DNA of 42,058 bases from an uncultured Owenweeksia sp. (GTDB lineage Bacteria; Bacteroidota; Bacteroidia; Flavobacteriales; Schleiferiaceae), in NCBI GenBank assembly GCA_937146805.1, contig CAKZRR010000006.1:1-42058 (forward strand). The letters run 5' to 3'. Of this stretch, positions 9,511 through 17,686 are shown piece after piece. A program made the translations under genes and the position numbers. Within the stretch, counting starts at the first letter, position 1. Every line of letters starts with the position of its first letter. The notes under the pieces were generated by a model. That model was given only the letters and a program-made list of their open reading frames with translations. It did not search any database and had not been told where the DNA came from.

Positions 9511-10026
9511 GAAAAAAGTAATCTCAATCCCTCATAATTGTTTGAGAATAGCCTAAAAAGAGGATAAAAGTCACGGTATATTGGATTTCAGGAAAATCAG
9601 AATGTTAATAAAATGCTAAAATTTGTCGCCTTTAAAACTATTTTTAAAATGCCACTAACCTTTAGCGCTAAACTCCTTTTACATAGCAATAAAAGCTTTC
9701 TGTATTTTTTTACCGTAGGCTTTACAAAATGAAACGGTGATTCCTTAAACCTTTTTAGTCCTTCCTAAATTTAAAAGCTTGCCCATTTACTTTTAAGAGG
9801 TAAAGGCCGGGTTTAAAGACGAATTTTCGCAGAAGTTATACCTGAAACCGCACCCATTCTAAGCAACACGAAAAAACTGATGTTCTCCTAAAAATTAATG
9901 CCTTGGTCAAAAAATATCAGTTGCCGATAGTTGTTATTCTTTGAAATAATACTGAGCTATAGAATTTTCAGTTTGATTATTACCTTTTTTACTAACCACC
10001 CATATTATTCTAATTTATGAAACCTT
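9511..10026. other. Gene-free spacer between the giant T9SS gene and hsdR
   Basis: About 516 bp of AT-rich DNA. Besides the T9SS tail relic at 9755-9835, the only item seen is one TAAGCAACA box at 9860-9868, opposite in orientation to the arrays at 12.6 and 14.2 kb and possibly a chance match. No RNA gene, repeat or intact reading frame was recognised. Confidence 0.5.
9755..9835 (-). pseudogene. Relic of a T9SS sorting-domain C-terminus
   Basis: The minus strand encodes L-L-R-K-F-V-FKPGLYLLKVNGQAFKFRKD and a stop at 9755-9757, with a stop directly upstream at 9836-9838. The G-L-Y-L-L-K-V strand and basic end are typical of the last 25 residues of a T9SS type A domain (as in 'GVYMLRIQ...RRLNKM' of the neighbouring gene). 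A further ITSAKIRL segment sits just upstream in another frame. No start and no body remain, so this is a decayed gene end. Confidence 0.5.
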
Positions 10027-12489
10027 CTAACCTAACTTCGTATTGTACAGATACTCTTGAAAACCAATAAAAGCATTTCGTATCCCGGCTATTTTGCCCA
10101 ATTGAGTTTTAGCATCAGAAATACTACTGTACTTTAATTCAAGAAGGTCTGGTAGCTTGGCATCGTCCAATTCATTTACACCGTCTCTCACATATTGCTC
10201 TAGCACAAAATTCAAAAACTCTTGTTGCTTTGGGTCATAGGTGTTTATTTGAATTTTTGCCGATTCTGCACGGTTTAATCGAGGCACCAAATCTTTGTGA
10301 TACGCTACATAACTAAGCACATCAAACAAATCACTCTCCTGCCCATTTACTAATTTTCGTAAATCTTCCAATTGTGCGTTGGTATATCCTTTTTCCTCTA
10401 ATTCAATAAGTAGTTTGTTTCGTGTATCTGGTGTGCTCCATAATTTTCGTAGTTCTTCTTCATTACTAAAGAAGTCAGGTAAATCACCAAACAGCTTCTG
10501 TATAAACTCAGCTGCCGAAATAGGTTTACCCTCAGGACTCCAAAATGTTGTTTTTGAGGCAGCATCAATCTCCAGTGCATTTCCGTTTGACAGTTTTACT
10601 TTCACCAGTTTTCTTGGGGGTGTATCACAAACGCAAGGGTCATTTTCACATTCGTCACAAGGCTCAGCCTCTGGGCTTTCACATACGCAAGGCTTTTGGC
10701 CACAGATAGTACAGGAAGATCGACCTCCTCCTTCAGCTGGAGGCTCGGGAGCTTGAGGTGGCCCATCCCACTCTGGGTCTTGAAAGTGTCTATGTGCTTT
10801 TGTAAAGTCATACACCGTGAAATAATCTTTCCCATCAAACAAACGTGTTCCTCGGCCTACAATCTGTTTAAACTCTACCATAGATTCTACCGGACGAAGC
10901 AAAACAATATTTCTAATCTCGGGGGCATCTACCCCTGTACTCAACTTTTGAGAAGTTGTTAATACAGTTGGGATACTTTTTTCATTGTCTTGAAAATCGC
11001 GTAAATGGTTTTCACCAATTCCGCCATCATCTGCCGTAACGCGGTGGCAATAATTGGAGTTTTTACTGTTTGCAATTTGATTAATCAAATCTCTAATATA
11101 AGCGGCATGAACTTGCGTAGCACAAAAAACCAAAGTCTTCTTACTTTGATTCATCAAATCCATAAAGTATTGAACACGATAGCGCTCTACCTGCTCAATG
11201 ATAATCTTCCTACCATAATCTTTATACGTAAACGTATCACCTACTTCTGCTTCACCCTCCACAATACAATCTTCTTTGGTAAGCGTATATTCATCGTAAT
11301 TGGTTTGAATTTCCTTGACCCTAAAGGGTGACAGAAAACCGTCATTAATACCATCCTTCAAAGCGTAGGTGTAAACAGGCTCACCAAAGTAATCGTAGGT
11401 ATCAGCATTCACATCGCGCTTAGGCGTGGCTGTAAGCCCAAGCTGCACGGCTGGCGAAAAATAATCCATAATGGCTCGCCAAGAACTCTCATCATTGGCA
11501 CCACCACGGTGACACTCATCTATGATGATAAAGTCAAAGAAGTCGGGTGGATATTGACCAAAATTAAATTCCCTGCTTTCATATAGAGCTTTAGGCTCTG
11601 CAGCCATTGCAAGGTCATCTTCATTCAATTCCTCAACCGCTCCGTTTTGAGCAGAAGTCATAAAGGTTTGGAATATCGTGAAGAACACATTTCCATTGGT
11701 AGGCACCTTCCCTTTCTTTCTTATCTCAGATGGACTAATACGCACCTTGATGTTTTCATCAATGCTATCAAAAGCATTAAACGAATTAAAGGCCTGGTCG
11801 GCCAATAGGTTTCTATCCGCTAAGAAGAGAATGCGTGGCCTACGCTGCTCATCTCTTTTTAGGTTCCACTTGGCATGAAACAACTTCCAAGCTATTTGAA
11901 AAGCAATGGCCGTTTTCCCAGTGCCTGTGGCAAGGGTTAATAGGATTCTGTTTTTCTTGTCAGCAATAGCCTCCAGAACTTTCGAAATCGCATTATCCTG
12001 ATAATAGCGCGGTTGCCAAGTGCCACTTCTATCTTCATAAGGAACAGCAAACAAACGTTCACGCCAGTCGGCAATTTCTACTTTGTATTCTTCTTTTGGG
12101 CTTGGAAAGGTCATTTCCCAAAGTTCATCTGGTGTAGGGTACTTTGCTACACCCCCCTCGGTACCCTCGTCCATATCTACCCCATATATTTTAAGGCCGT
12201 TGGTAGCATAGGTAAAGCGAATTTTCAACCGATCAGCATAATCTTTAGCTTGGCCAACTCCATCTGTATAATAGATATCTCTTGCCTTGGCTTCTACAAT
12301 GCCAATTCTGCGGTTTTTGTATTCCAATACATAATCTGCTTTTAATGGCTGGGCTCTTCTATTTTGTCCAATTAAGCGCCCTTGGGTAATAGGAAATTCC
12401 AAACGCAAACGACTGCCTTCAACAATACCCCAACCAGCGGCTTTCAAAGCTGGTTCTATTAAGTCGTGTTTGGTTTGTGCTTCGTTCAT
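10027..12489 (-). CDS. hsdR: Type I restriction enzyme R subunit (EcoEI-like HsdR)
   Basis: 820 residues and intact. The N-terminal nuclease domain has the PD-(D/E)XK core D52...E66-A-K68 (KADYVLEYK...VEAKA). Helicase motor motifs follow: ATGTGKT (187-193), DECH (about 323-326), GLTATP (about 353-358), and VGRGTRLFDG near 540. A cysteine-rich patch (about 590-622, CTICGQKPCVC, CDECENDPCVC) precedes the EcoEI_R_C-type C-terminal region that docks on the methylase core. With HsdM and HsdS it forms the ATP-dependent translocase that cuts unmethylated DNA. It is separated from hsdM/hsdS by the glycosylase-like and AlbA/ATPase genes, and its upstream region carries a four-box repeat array (12599-12705), so it may be regulated separately. 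Confidence 0.93.
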   Translation of the reverse strand: MNEAQTKHDLIEPALKAAGWGIVEGSRLRLEFPITQGRLIGQNRRAQPLKADYVLEYKNRRIGIVEAKARDIYYTDGVGQAKDYADRLKIRFTYATNGLKIYGVDMDEGTEGGVAKYPTPDELWEMTFPSPKEEYKVEIADWRERLFAVPYEDRSGTWQPRYYQDNAISKVLEAIADKKNRILLTLATGTGKTAIAFQIAWKLFHAKWNLKRDEQRRPRILFLADRNLLADQAFNSFNAFDSIDENIKVRISPSEIRKKGKVPTNGNVFFTIFQTFMTSAQNGAVEELNEDDLAMAAEPKALYESREFNFGQYPPDFFDFIIIDECHRGGANDESSWRAIMDYFSPAVQLGLTATPKRDVNADTYDYFGEPVYTYALKDGINDGFLSPFRVKEIQTNYDEYTLTKEDCIVEGEAEVGDTFTYKDYGRKIIIEQVERYRVQYFMDLMNQSKKTLVFCATQVHAAYIRDLINQIANSKNSNYCHRVTADDGGIGENHLRDFQDNEKSIPTVLTTSQKLSTGVDAPEIRNIVLLRPVESMVEFKQIVGRGTRLFDGKDYFTVYDFTKAHRHFQDPEWDGPPQAPEPPAEGGGRSSCTICGQKPCVCESPEAEPCDECENDPCVCDTPPRKLVKVKLSNGNALEIDAASKTTFWSPEGKPISAAEFIQKLFGDLPDFFSNEEELRKLWSTPDTRNKLLIELEEKGYTNAQLEDLRKLVNGQESDLFDVLSYVAYHKDLVPRLNRAESAKIQINTYDPKQQEFLNFVLEQYVRDGVNELDDAKLPDLLELKYSSISDAKTQLGKIAGIRNAFIGFQEYLYNTKLG

Positions 12490-12598
12490 CGTTGTTTTTT
12501 AGTGTTCAAATAAAATTTGGGGTAAAGAGAAAATTGCTACAGTCATTTTTTTGCATCAAGTAGTATTTTATTCATCGGTACTTCTAGAGTCTTGGGGC

Positions 12599-12705
12599 AT
12601 GTTGCTTAGCAAGGGGTAAATGTTACTTATTTTAGGTAATTAACTGAAAAACAATAACTAACACCTTTCATTTAATGTTGCTTAAGCATTATTTAATATT
12701 TCTTA
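12599..12705 (-). promoter_or_regulatory. Four-box TAAGYAACAT array upstream of hsdR (21-55-21 spacing)
   Basis: On the + strand, boxes ATGTTGCTTA (12599), ATGTTACTTA (12620) and ATGTTGCTTA (12675) and a weaker ATATTTCTTA (12696, 8 of 10) have start-to-start distances of 21, 55 and 21 bp. All point the same way. The array lies 110 bp upstream of the hsdR start and overlaps the 3' end of the preceding gene. The same geometry occurs at 14142-14248. Conserved spacing with non-conserved sequence between boxes suggests protein-binding sites. Confidence 0.5.
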
Positions 12706-14142
12706 AAGGCATATTGTGCATCGGGATCCCTTTGTTTATTGCTCTTTCTTTCAAGTAACTGCTGTTCAACAAAAGCATTAAGGTAACGCCTAATTGTATT
12801 AGTGTGCGCATCACAAAATTTAGCCAAATCTGCTATTGTTGCCACTTGGTGCGCAAATAAATAATTAATAATATTTTGTTGAGTGTCGCTATAGTTACCC
12901 CAGTTGTCTTCTACAGTGGCAATCACGTTTTCCTGAATGGTTTTAGAATGGCCACTTATTTTGTTGCGTAATGTTAAGTACACATTTCCGTGGTCTTGTT
13001 TATACTCAGGTATGGAGAGCATAGATTTCTCCATAGATTCATAAATCCGAGAAACCCCTTCATTTAATTGGCGTACATATCCCATATCTTCTAGTACTCT
13101 TGCTACTCGTGGGTTTCTTGCAAAGCGCTCCGTTTTTATATTTTCTATAGTAACCTGTGCGGGTAGTGGCCCGCTGTTAGAAATTTCTAATCTATCCTCA
13201 AAATGCTTGATGTAAATAGCGCTGCCTTGCGAATTGTATGAGCGATGGCATAAAGCATTAACAACCCCTTCAAGCCAAGCCTCCTCAGGGTACTCAGGTA
13301 CTCTTCTAAATTTACCTTTAGATAAATCTAAAAAGTAATAATCTTTAAAGGAAGCATTTAAAAATGCTTTTACTTCATCAATAAGATTTGGAATATTATT
13401 TTCAAAGCGTTGGTCTTTTACCACATTATGTTCAGCGCCTGTAAGCGCCTCTTTGCCTTCGTACCGTATATATCGTAAAGATGCTGATGGGATATATTTT
13501 TCGGGATCTTTTGAAAACAACAATACAGCAGCATGCTTCAGTAAATATTTGTTAGCTTGCTTTTTAGCTAAATAGCGCTTGGTCAAAAGCTCAAGCGCAT
13601 CATCTTTGTAGTTTACTTTTTCTTTATACGATTCAAGTAATTCATTGTCTAAATCAGCCAGGTCAAAATCAATTACAAGCTCTTCTTCAAACTTTCTAAT
13701 GGCTTTACTTTTTTACCCCATCACGGTCTAATTTACGGTTGGTATCCAAAACTCTCAAAAACACCTGCTCATTATCTTTTCTACAAAATAGGCGCTCAAA
13801 ATCTTGCTCCACATGGTATAGAAAAATAAGACAGCCCTGCACTTGGGCCTCCTCTAAAGTAATGTTACAAGCCGGGTGAATAAAATTATGAACCAGCGTG
13901 CGGTATTTATCTAAACCATTACCCAATTCTCTTAGATCCTGAAAATTGCCATTATCAGCCATACCAAATGCCAATACACCACCATCAGCATTTAGCATAC
14001 CTATCAACTCATCCGCAATTTTGGTGGGCTTAATGTCTTTTTCGCCTAAGCCCTTACGCTCAAAGTATTGGTTCTCTTTTTTGGCACCCAAATAGTGCTC
14101 GGTAATGAGTGGGTTAGTAGTTGATATGAAAAACGTAGACAT
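12693..14142 (-). pseudogene. AlbA_2 / ATPase / winged-helix regulator-like protein, frameshifted
   Basis: Two adjacent frames form one gene of about 483 codons. The first (14142-13705) carries the AlbA_2 (Schlafen-type) DNA-binding domain: FERKGLGEKDIKPTKIADEL, LNADGGVLAFGMADNG. The second (from about 13712 to 12693) has the GHKL-like ATPase domain of this family (EGVVNALCHRSY, LEISNSGPLP, NEGVSRIYESM), then a C-terminal winged helix (TIADLAKFCDAHTNTIRRYL). The frames join if one A is removed from the six-A run at 13710-13715, giving DRDGVKSKAIRKFEEEL. So this is a one-base frameshift mutation, a homopolymer sequencing error, or slippage-controlled expression. Boxes of the TAAGYAACAT array lie directly upstream. 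Relatives are putative transcriptional regulators, often near restriction systems. Confidence 0.75.
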
Positions 14143-14248
14143 AGTTGCTTATTACTTTATAAATGTTGCTTAGCACCTTTAAACCCTTGTATTACAGGCG
14201 TTTTAATTTTTAAATTGATGTTGCTTACAAGAGTCTCCATGTTACTTA
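14142..14248 (-). promoter_or_regulatory. Four-box TAAGYAACAT array upstream of the AlbA/ATPase gene (21-55-21 spacing)
   Basis: On the + strand, boxes TAGTTGCTTA (14142, 8 of 10), ATGTTGCTTA (14163), ATGTTGCTTA (14218) and ATGTTACTTA (14239) are spaced 21, 55 and 21 bp, start to start, in one orientation. On the coding strand they read TAAGYAACAT and run up to the start codon itself. The box sequence and the spacing equal those of the array at 12599-12705, while the DNA between boxes differs. Autoregulation by the downstream winged-helix protein is an inference. Confidence 0.5.
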
Positions 14249-14346
14249 ATTTTATACACCGCACCCGGCTCAGCAGCCATCTGCAATATAGCTTCACTTT
14301 CTTCTTTTATCAAACCTACGGCAAAGGGTTTTTGTAGGATGGCTTT
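14242..14346 (-). pseudogene. Possible HsdS C-terminal tail relic
   Basis: A short minus-strand frame with no start reads KAILQKPFAVGLIKEES followed by EAILQMAAEPGAVYKIK and a stop at 14242-14244. Its first 13 residues resemble the tail of the intact HsdS (KSILQKAFAGELT, 8 of 13 identical). It sits directly after the glycosylase-like gene, separated from it by stop codons. It may be the stranded end of an older hsdS gene split by acquisition of the glycosylase gene, or a chance similarity. Confidence 0.35.
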
Positions 14347-14352
14347 TTAAAA

Positions 14353-14916
14353 TTATGTAAATTCAATTTTCGATTTCCAATTCTCCAACATATACTCAAA
14401 CTTCTTAGTTCCTTTGGGCACTCTTGCTGCCATGCTAGGAGATACTAGCAGTGCTATCCCTTCTATTTTCGCTATTTCAGTTCTCCATTCTTTTAACTTC
14501 TGACCTTTACCCCATGTACTGTAAACCTTAACATCTGGGTTTCTTTCTATCACTTTAAGGATCGTATTTGTATTGTACTCTCTTGTGGTATATCCGTTGA
14601 TTATTTTGGCGTCACTGTATCCTTTACCTAAAACAAATTCTACTTTCTCTTCTGGCACATTAACAGCATGTATCATATCCATGCAGGCGATGCCATTTTG
14701 CTTGAGTTCGGCAAAAAACTCCATTGGACTATCTTGTTGGAATTTACAACCTGTTATTTCTCTTAGTAATGGCCAGAGTTGATTTGTTGCTCTACCGTAA
14801 TAGTAATTGACTTTATCTCCACCTGCTGGGTTAAAAGTGCCCAAAAACAAATGCTTAACAGGCCATTTAGGTATGTAATAATCTTTTGTTGAAAGTTGGT
14901 GCACTACTCTTTTCAT
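14353..14916 (-). CDS. Uracil-DNA glycosylase superfamily protein (deoxyinosine-glycosylase-like)
   Basis: 187 residues. Motif 1 is HLFLGTFNPAGGDKVNYYYG followed by RATNQLWPLL, which is the pattern of the HDG/UDG-family (GTxPS...FYYGNPRNxFWPxL). A late SPSMAARV segment lies in the position of the DNA-intercalation motif. Family members flip out and excise damaged or deaminated bases. The exact substrate cannot be read here, because the usual catalytic Asp/Asn position is only approximately matched (N in GTFN). The start codon overlaps the hsdS stop by 4 bases (ATGA), so it is probably translated with the restriction-modification genes. That position suggests a defence or DNA-modification role rather than housekeeping repair. 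Confidence 0.75.
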   Translation of the reverse strand: MKRVVHQLSTKDYYIPKWPVKHLFLGTFNPAGGDKVNYYYGRATNQLWPLLREITGCKFQQDSPMEFFAELKQNGIACMDMIHAVNVPEEKVEFVLGKGYSDAKIINGYTTREYNTNTILKVIERNPDVKVYSTWGKGQKLKEWRTEIAKIEGIALLVSPSMAARVPKGTKKFEYMLENWKSKIEFT

Positions 14917-16130
14917 ACCAAAACCTCTTTACCTGTTAACTCCCCTGCAAAGGCTTTTTGCAAAATGGACTTTTTGAGCTCTTCTAGATTGTTTGCTTTT
15001 TGCTCGTAGCCAAGTAGAATTTCTTCTGTATGGTCACTTAGATTAACCATTTTTTCTATTAGACTTTTTTGAGCTTCAATATGTGGGAAGGATATTCTAA
15101 TTCTTTTCAAATCGGCATTATACAATCTAGAAATCGTTGCGCCTTTAGAAGGGTTCCAATCGCAAACGCCATAGAATTGATATAAATATTCATTCAATAC
15201 AAACTCTTCATTATTATCAATCCAGACAATATTTGAGTCTTGGAAAAAAGCTGGCTCACCATCATAAATAACTCTTCTCCCTATAGTTCCCGAAGCAGAT
15301 ATTAAAACATCCCCAACTTTTGGAAAGGAATATTTAGTCTTAAACTCCTCGTAAATTTCCTTTGAGATGAAAGCATTAGGCGTTTTTCCGAATGTTCCAA
15401 TCTTATAAAATGGAATATCTCCTTCGGTTTTAGTTTGTTCTTTCAATATTCTCTTACACATAGACGGCTTCCCTAACTCCCCCAAACTTTTCTCCTCCCA
15501 GCCATCACCTCCTGAGCCTGTTGAAGGATGGCTAAATATTTCATTGAGCTTAGATTGAAAAAGCTCTTTAGCGTTTTCTATGTTTTTTTCTATGTTGGCT
15601 TTGGCTTGGTCTATGGCAGCAAAGGCTTGGTCTAAAAGCGCTACAATTTGTTTTTGTTCGGTGAGGGATTTAGGAAAGTTAATCTCAATTTGCTTCAGGT
15701 TTTTGAGAATAATTCTTCTTATTGCAACACCAGTTTTTTTTCCTATCGCAGCTTTTAAAAAGTTTGGATGCAATAATATATACTCTAAAAGCTCAGAATT
15801 TATTACACCTTTTTTGGGTCGCAGAATTGCCAAGGAAGACAAAACAACAAACTCTTTTTCAAAATTGACTAAAGCTACTTTTCCAACTGTACCATCTTTA
15901 GAAAATAACAAATCTCCTTCATTCGGTTTACACCCATTTTTAAGAAGCAAATCATAATTTTTTTTATCAATGAATTTGCAATTATCAAAATCAATAACAC
16001 CGTTTGAAATATCCCTCACTGTTATATATGGAAATTTATCCTCGCCTGAGGATTTGGGTGAAAAGTGACTTCCGTCCGTAATCTCCTCACAGATTTCAAT
16101 AAGGTGTCTATTTAACCAACCCGCTTTCAT
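14913..16130 (-). CDS. hsdS: Type I restriction enzyme specificity subunit
   Basis: 405 residues. It has two target-recognition domains (about 1-150 and 212-350), each followed by a conserved coiled-coil spacer: LTEQKQIVALLDQAFAAIDQ (about 155-200) and IEAQKSLIEKMVNLSDHTEE (about 355-405, ending LKKSILQKAFAGELTG). Each domain reads one half of a bipartite recognition site and the helices set the gap between the halves. It overlaps hsdM (stop/start ATGA at 16127-16130) and the glycosylase-like gene by 4 bases. Residues HPSTGSGGDG in the linker are encoded by a REP-like repeat sequence (15511-15530). The gene appears intact. Confidence 0.92.
   Translation of the reverse strand: MKAGWLNRHLIEICEEITDGSHFSPKSSGEDKFPYITVRDISNGVIDFDNCKFIDKKNYDLLLKNGCKPNEGDLLFSKDGTVGKVALVNFEKEFVVLSSLAILRPKKGVINSELLEYILLHPNFLKAAIGKKTGVAIRRIILKNLKQIEINFPKSLTEQKQIVALLDQAFAAIDQAKANIEKNIENAKELFQSKLNEIFSHPSTGSGGDGWEEKSLGELGKPSMCKRILKEQTKTEGDIPFYKIGTFGKTPNAFISKEIYEEFKTKYSFPKVGDVLISASGTIGRRVIYDGEPAFFQDSNIVWIDNNEEFVLNEYLYQFYGVCDWNPSKGATISRLYNADLKRIRISFPHIEAQKSLIEKMVNLSDHTEEILLGYEQKANNLEELKKSILQKAFAGELTGKEVLV
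15511..15530. repeat. REP-like element inside hsdS
   Basis: CCTGAGCCTGTTGAAGGATG resembles the widespread CCTGAGCxTGTCGAAGG palindromic intergenic repeat. It is in frame and encodes the HsdS linker HPSTGSGG between the first coiled coil and the second recognition domain. Confidence 0.45.
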
Positions 16131-17633
16131 ATCAAATCTTTAATGGATTGAAGAATGGTGTTGGTTTCTGCATCCAAGCTTTCCATTTCGTTTAGAATTT
16201 CAGCAGGTGCACGCAATGGTGCTTCTTTGGGTGTGTTTGGGTTTTTTACCGAAAGGTCCACTTCGCTTCCATTTCGACTCCGCTCAATGTCCGCTACAGA
16301 ATAGTTCCAGCTTTTTTCGGTTTCAGGGCCTTTTGCGCTTCGACTCCGCTCAGCGGCCAAGGCCACAAACTCCGCCATATCCTTATCGTTTAGCGGATTG
16401 GTTTTACCCATGTTTCGCCCCGGGTCTAGCTGGTAGTACCAAATGTTTTTAGTGGGTTCTCCTTTCTGAAAAAAGAGAGTTACTGTTTTTACACCTGCCC
16501 CTAAGAAGGTGCCACCCGGCATATCTAAAATGGTATGCAGGTTACAGCTTTCCAATAGCAGCTTACGCAAAGCCACCGAAGCATTATCGGTATTGCTCAG
16601 CACAGTGTTTTTAATCACAATGGCTGCACGTCCGCCCGTTTTTTAAACTCTTTATAAAATGCTGCATAAACAGGAAAGCGGTTTCTCCTGTTTTAATGTC
16701 AAAGTTCTGTTGTACCTCTTTGCGCTCTTTTCCACCGAAAGGGGGATTGGCCAAAATAACATGGTAACGGTTTTTCTCTTGTATGTCTCTAATGTTCTCG
16801 CCAAGGGTATTGGTATGAATAATGTTTGGGGCTTCTATGCCGTGCAGTATCATGTTCATAATGCCAATTACATAGGCCAAGTTCTTTTTCTCTTTACCGT
16901 AAAAGGTGCTTTCTTGTAAAGTCTTGAGGTTGTCTGTGGTCTTTTCCATGCGCTGGTACATGTAGTCGTAGGCTTCGCACAAGAAACCACAAGACCCTGC
17001 GGCACCATCGTAAACTTTTTCGCCCATTTGTGGGTCTAGCACATTAATCATGGCTCTAATCAGCGGACGTGGTGTGTAGTACTGTCCACCGTTACGCCCT
17101 GCATTGCCCATGTTTTTAATCTTGGTTTCGTACAAGTGGCTGAGCTCGTGCTTGTCTTTGGTAGAACGGAAAGGCAATTCGTCTGCGTATTCTAATATCT
17201 CACGTAAGTTATAGCCCGATTGAATTTTGTTTTTTAACTCAGAGAAGATTTCGCCAATCTTGTATTCTATGGTTTGGGCATGGTCTGCCTTTTGCTTAAA
17301 CTGAGCGAGGTAAGGAAAGAGCTTGCCATCTACAAAAGCTACCAAGTCGGGCCCTGTTAACGCCACGTGATGGTCCAGTTCGACTTCGCTCTCTGAACCT
17401 TTTTTTAATTTTTTAGGCATAGCCCAGTTTGGCCAACGGTACTCTTCGTCTAGTATGTATTTGTAATCTTCTCCTTTTAATTCGGCTTCGTCTGCTTTGT
17501 CCTGCTCTAGCTCGTCTAGGTAACGTAAAAACATTACCCAAGAGGTTTGCCCTATGTAATCCAGTTCACTGTCAGCCCCAGAATCTTTGTACAGGAGGTC
17601 GTCTATATTTTTAAATGTTTGTTCGAATGTCAT
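16127..17633 (-). pseudogene. hsdM: Type I restriction-modification N6-adenine methyltransferase, frameshifted hsdM
   Basis: Two overlapping frames make one gene of about 501 codons. The first (17633-16611, 340 aa) has the HsdM N-terminal helical domain, then SAM motif I region YDGAAGSCGFLCEAYDYMY and the catalytic NPPFGG (N6-adenine methylase N/D-PP-F/Y/W). It goes out of frame at SLKNGRTCSHCD and stops. The second (to 16127, 163 aa) continues with IKNTVLSNTDNASVALRKLL and LDMPGGTFLGAGVKTVTLFF. Removing one A from the six-A run at 16639-16644 gives SLKTGGRAAIVIKNT, the family sequence. Without that correction no full methylase is made. Three REP-like peptides are inserted relative to typical HsdM. 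It overlaps hsdS by 4 bases. Confidence 0.85.
16273..16352. repeat. Two TTCGACTCCGCTCA REP-like elements inside hsdM
   Basis: The 14-mer TTCGACTCCGCTCA occurs at 16273-16286 and 16339-16352. On the coding strand they encode ERSRNGSEVD and ERSRSAKG within a variable part of HsdM. A related TTCGACTTCGCTC is at 17379-17391, encoding GSESEVELD. All are in frame. Confidence 0.5.
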
Positions 17634-17686
17634 ATAATCTTGTATAGGGAGAAAGGCAAATCTAGCGGATTGAACTAGCTTGTTAC

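Noticed and set aside
9860-9869. An inverted TAAGCAACA box near hsdR's 3' end as an island boundary repeat
   Set aside because: A single 9-base match is expected by chance in a window of this size, and it has no partner boxes at 21 or 55 bp.
12599-14248. CRISPR array
   Set aside because: The repeated boxes are only 10 bp, the spacing alternates 21 and 55 bp, and no cas genes are present.
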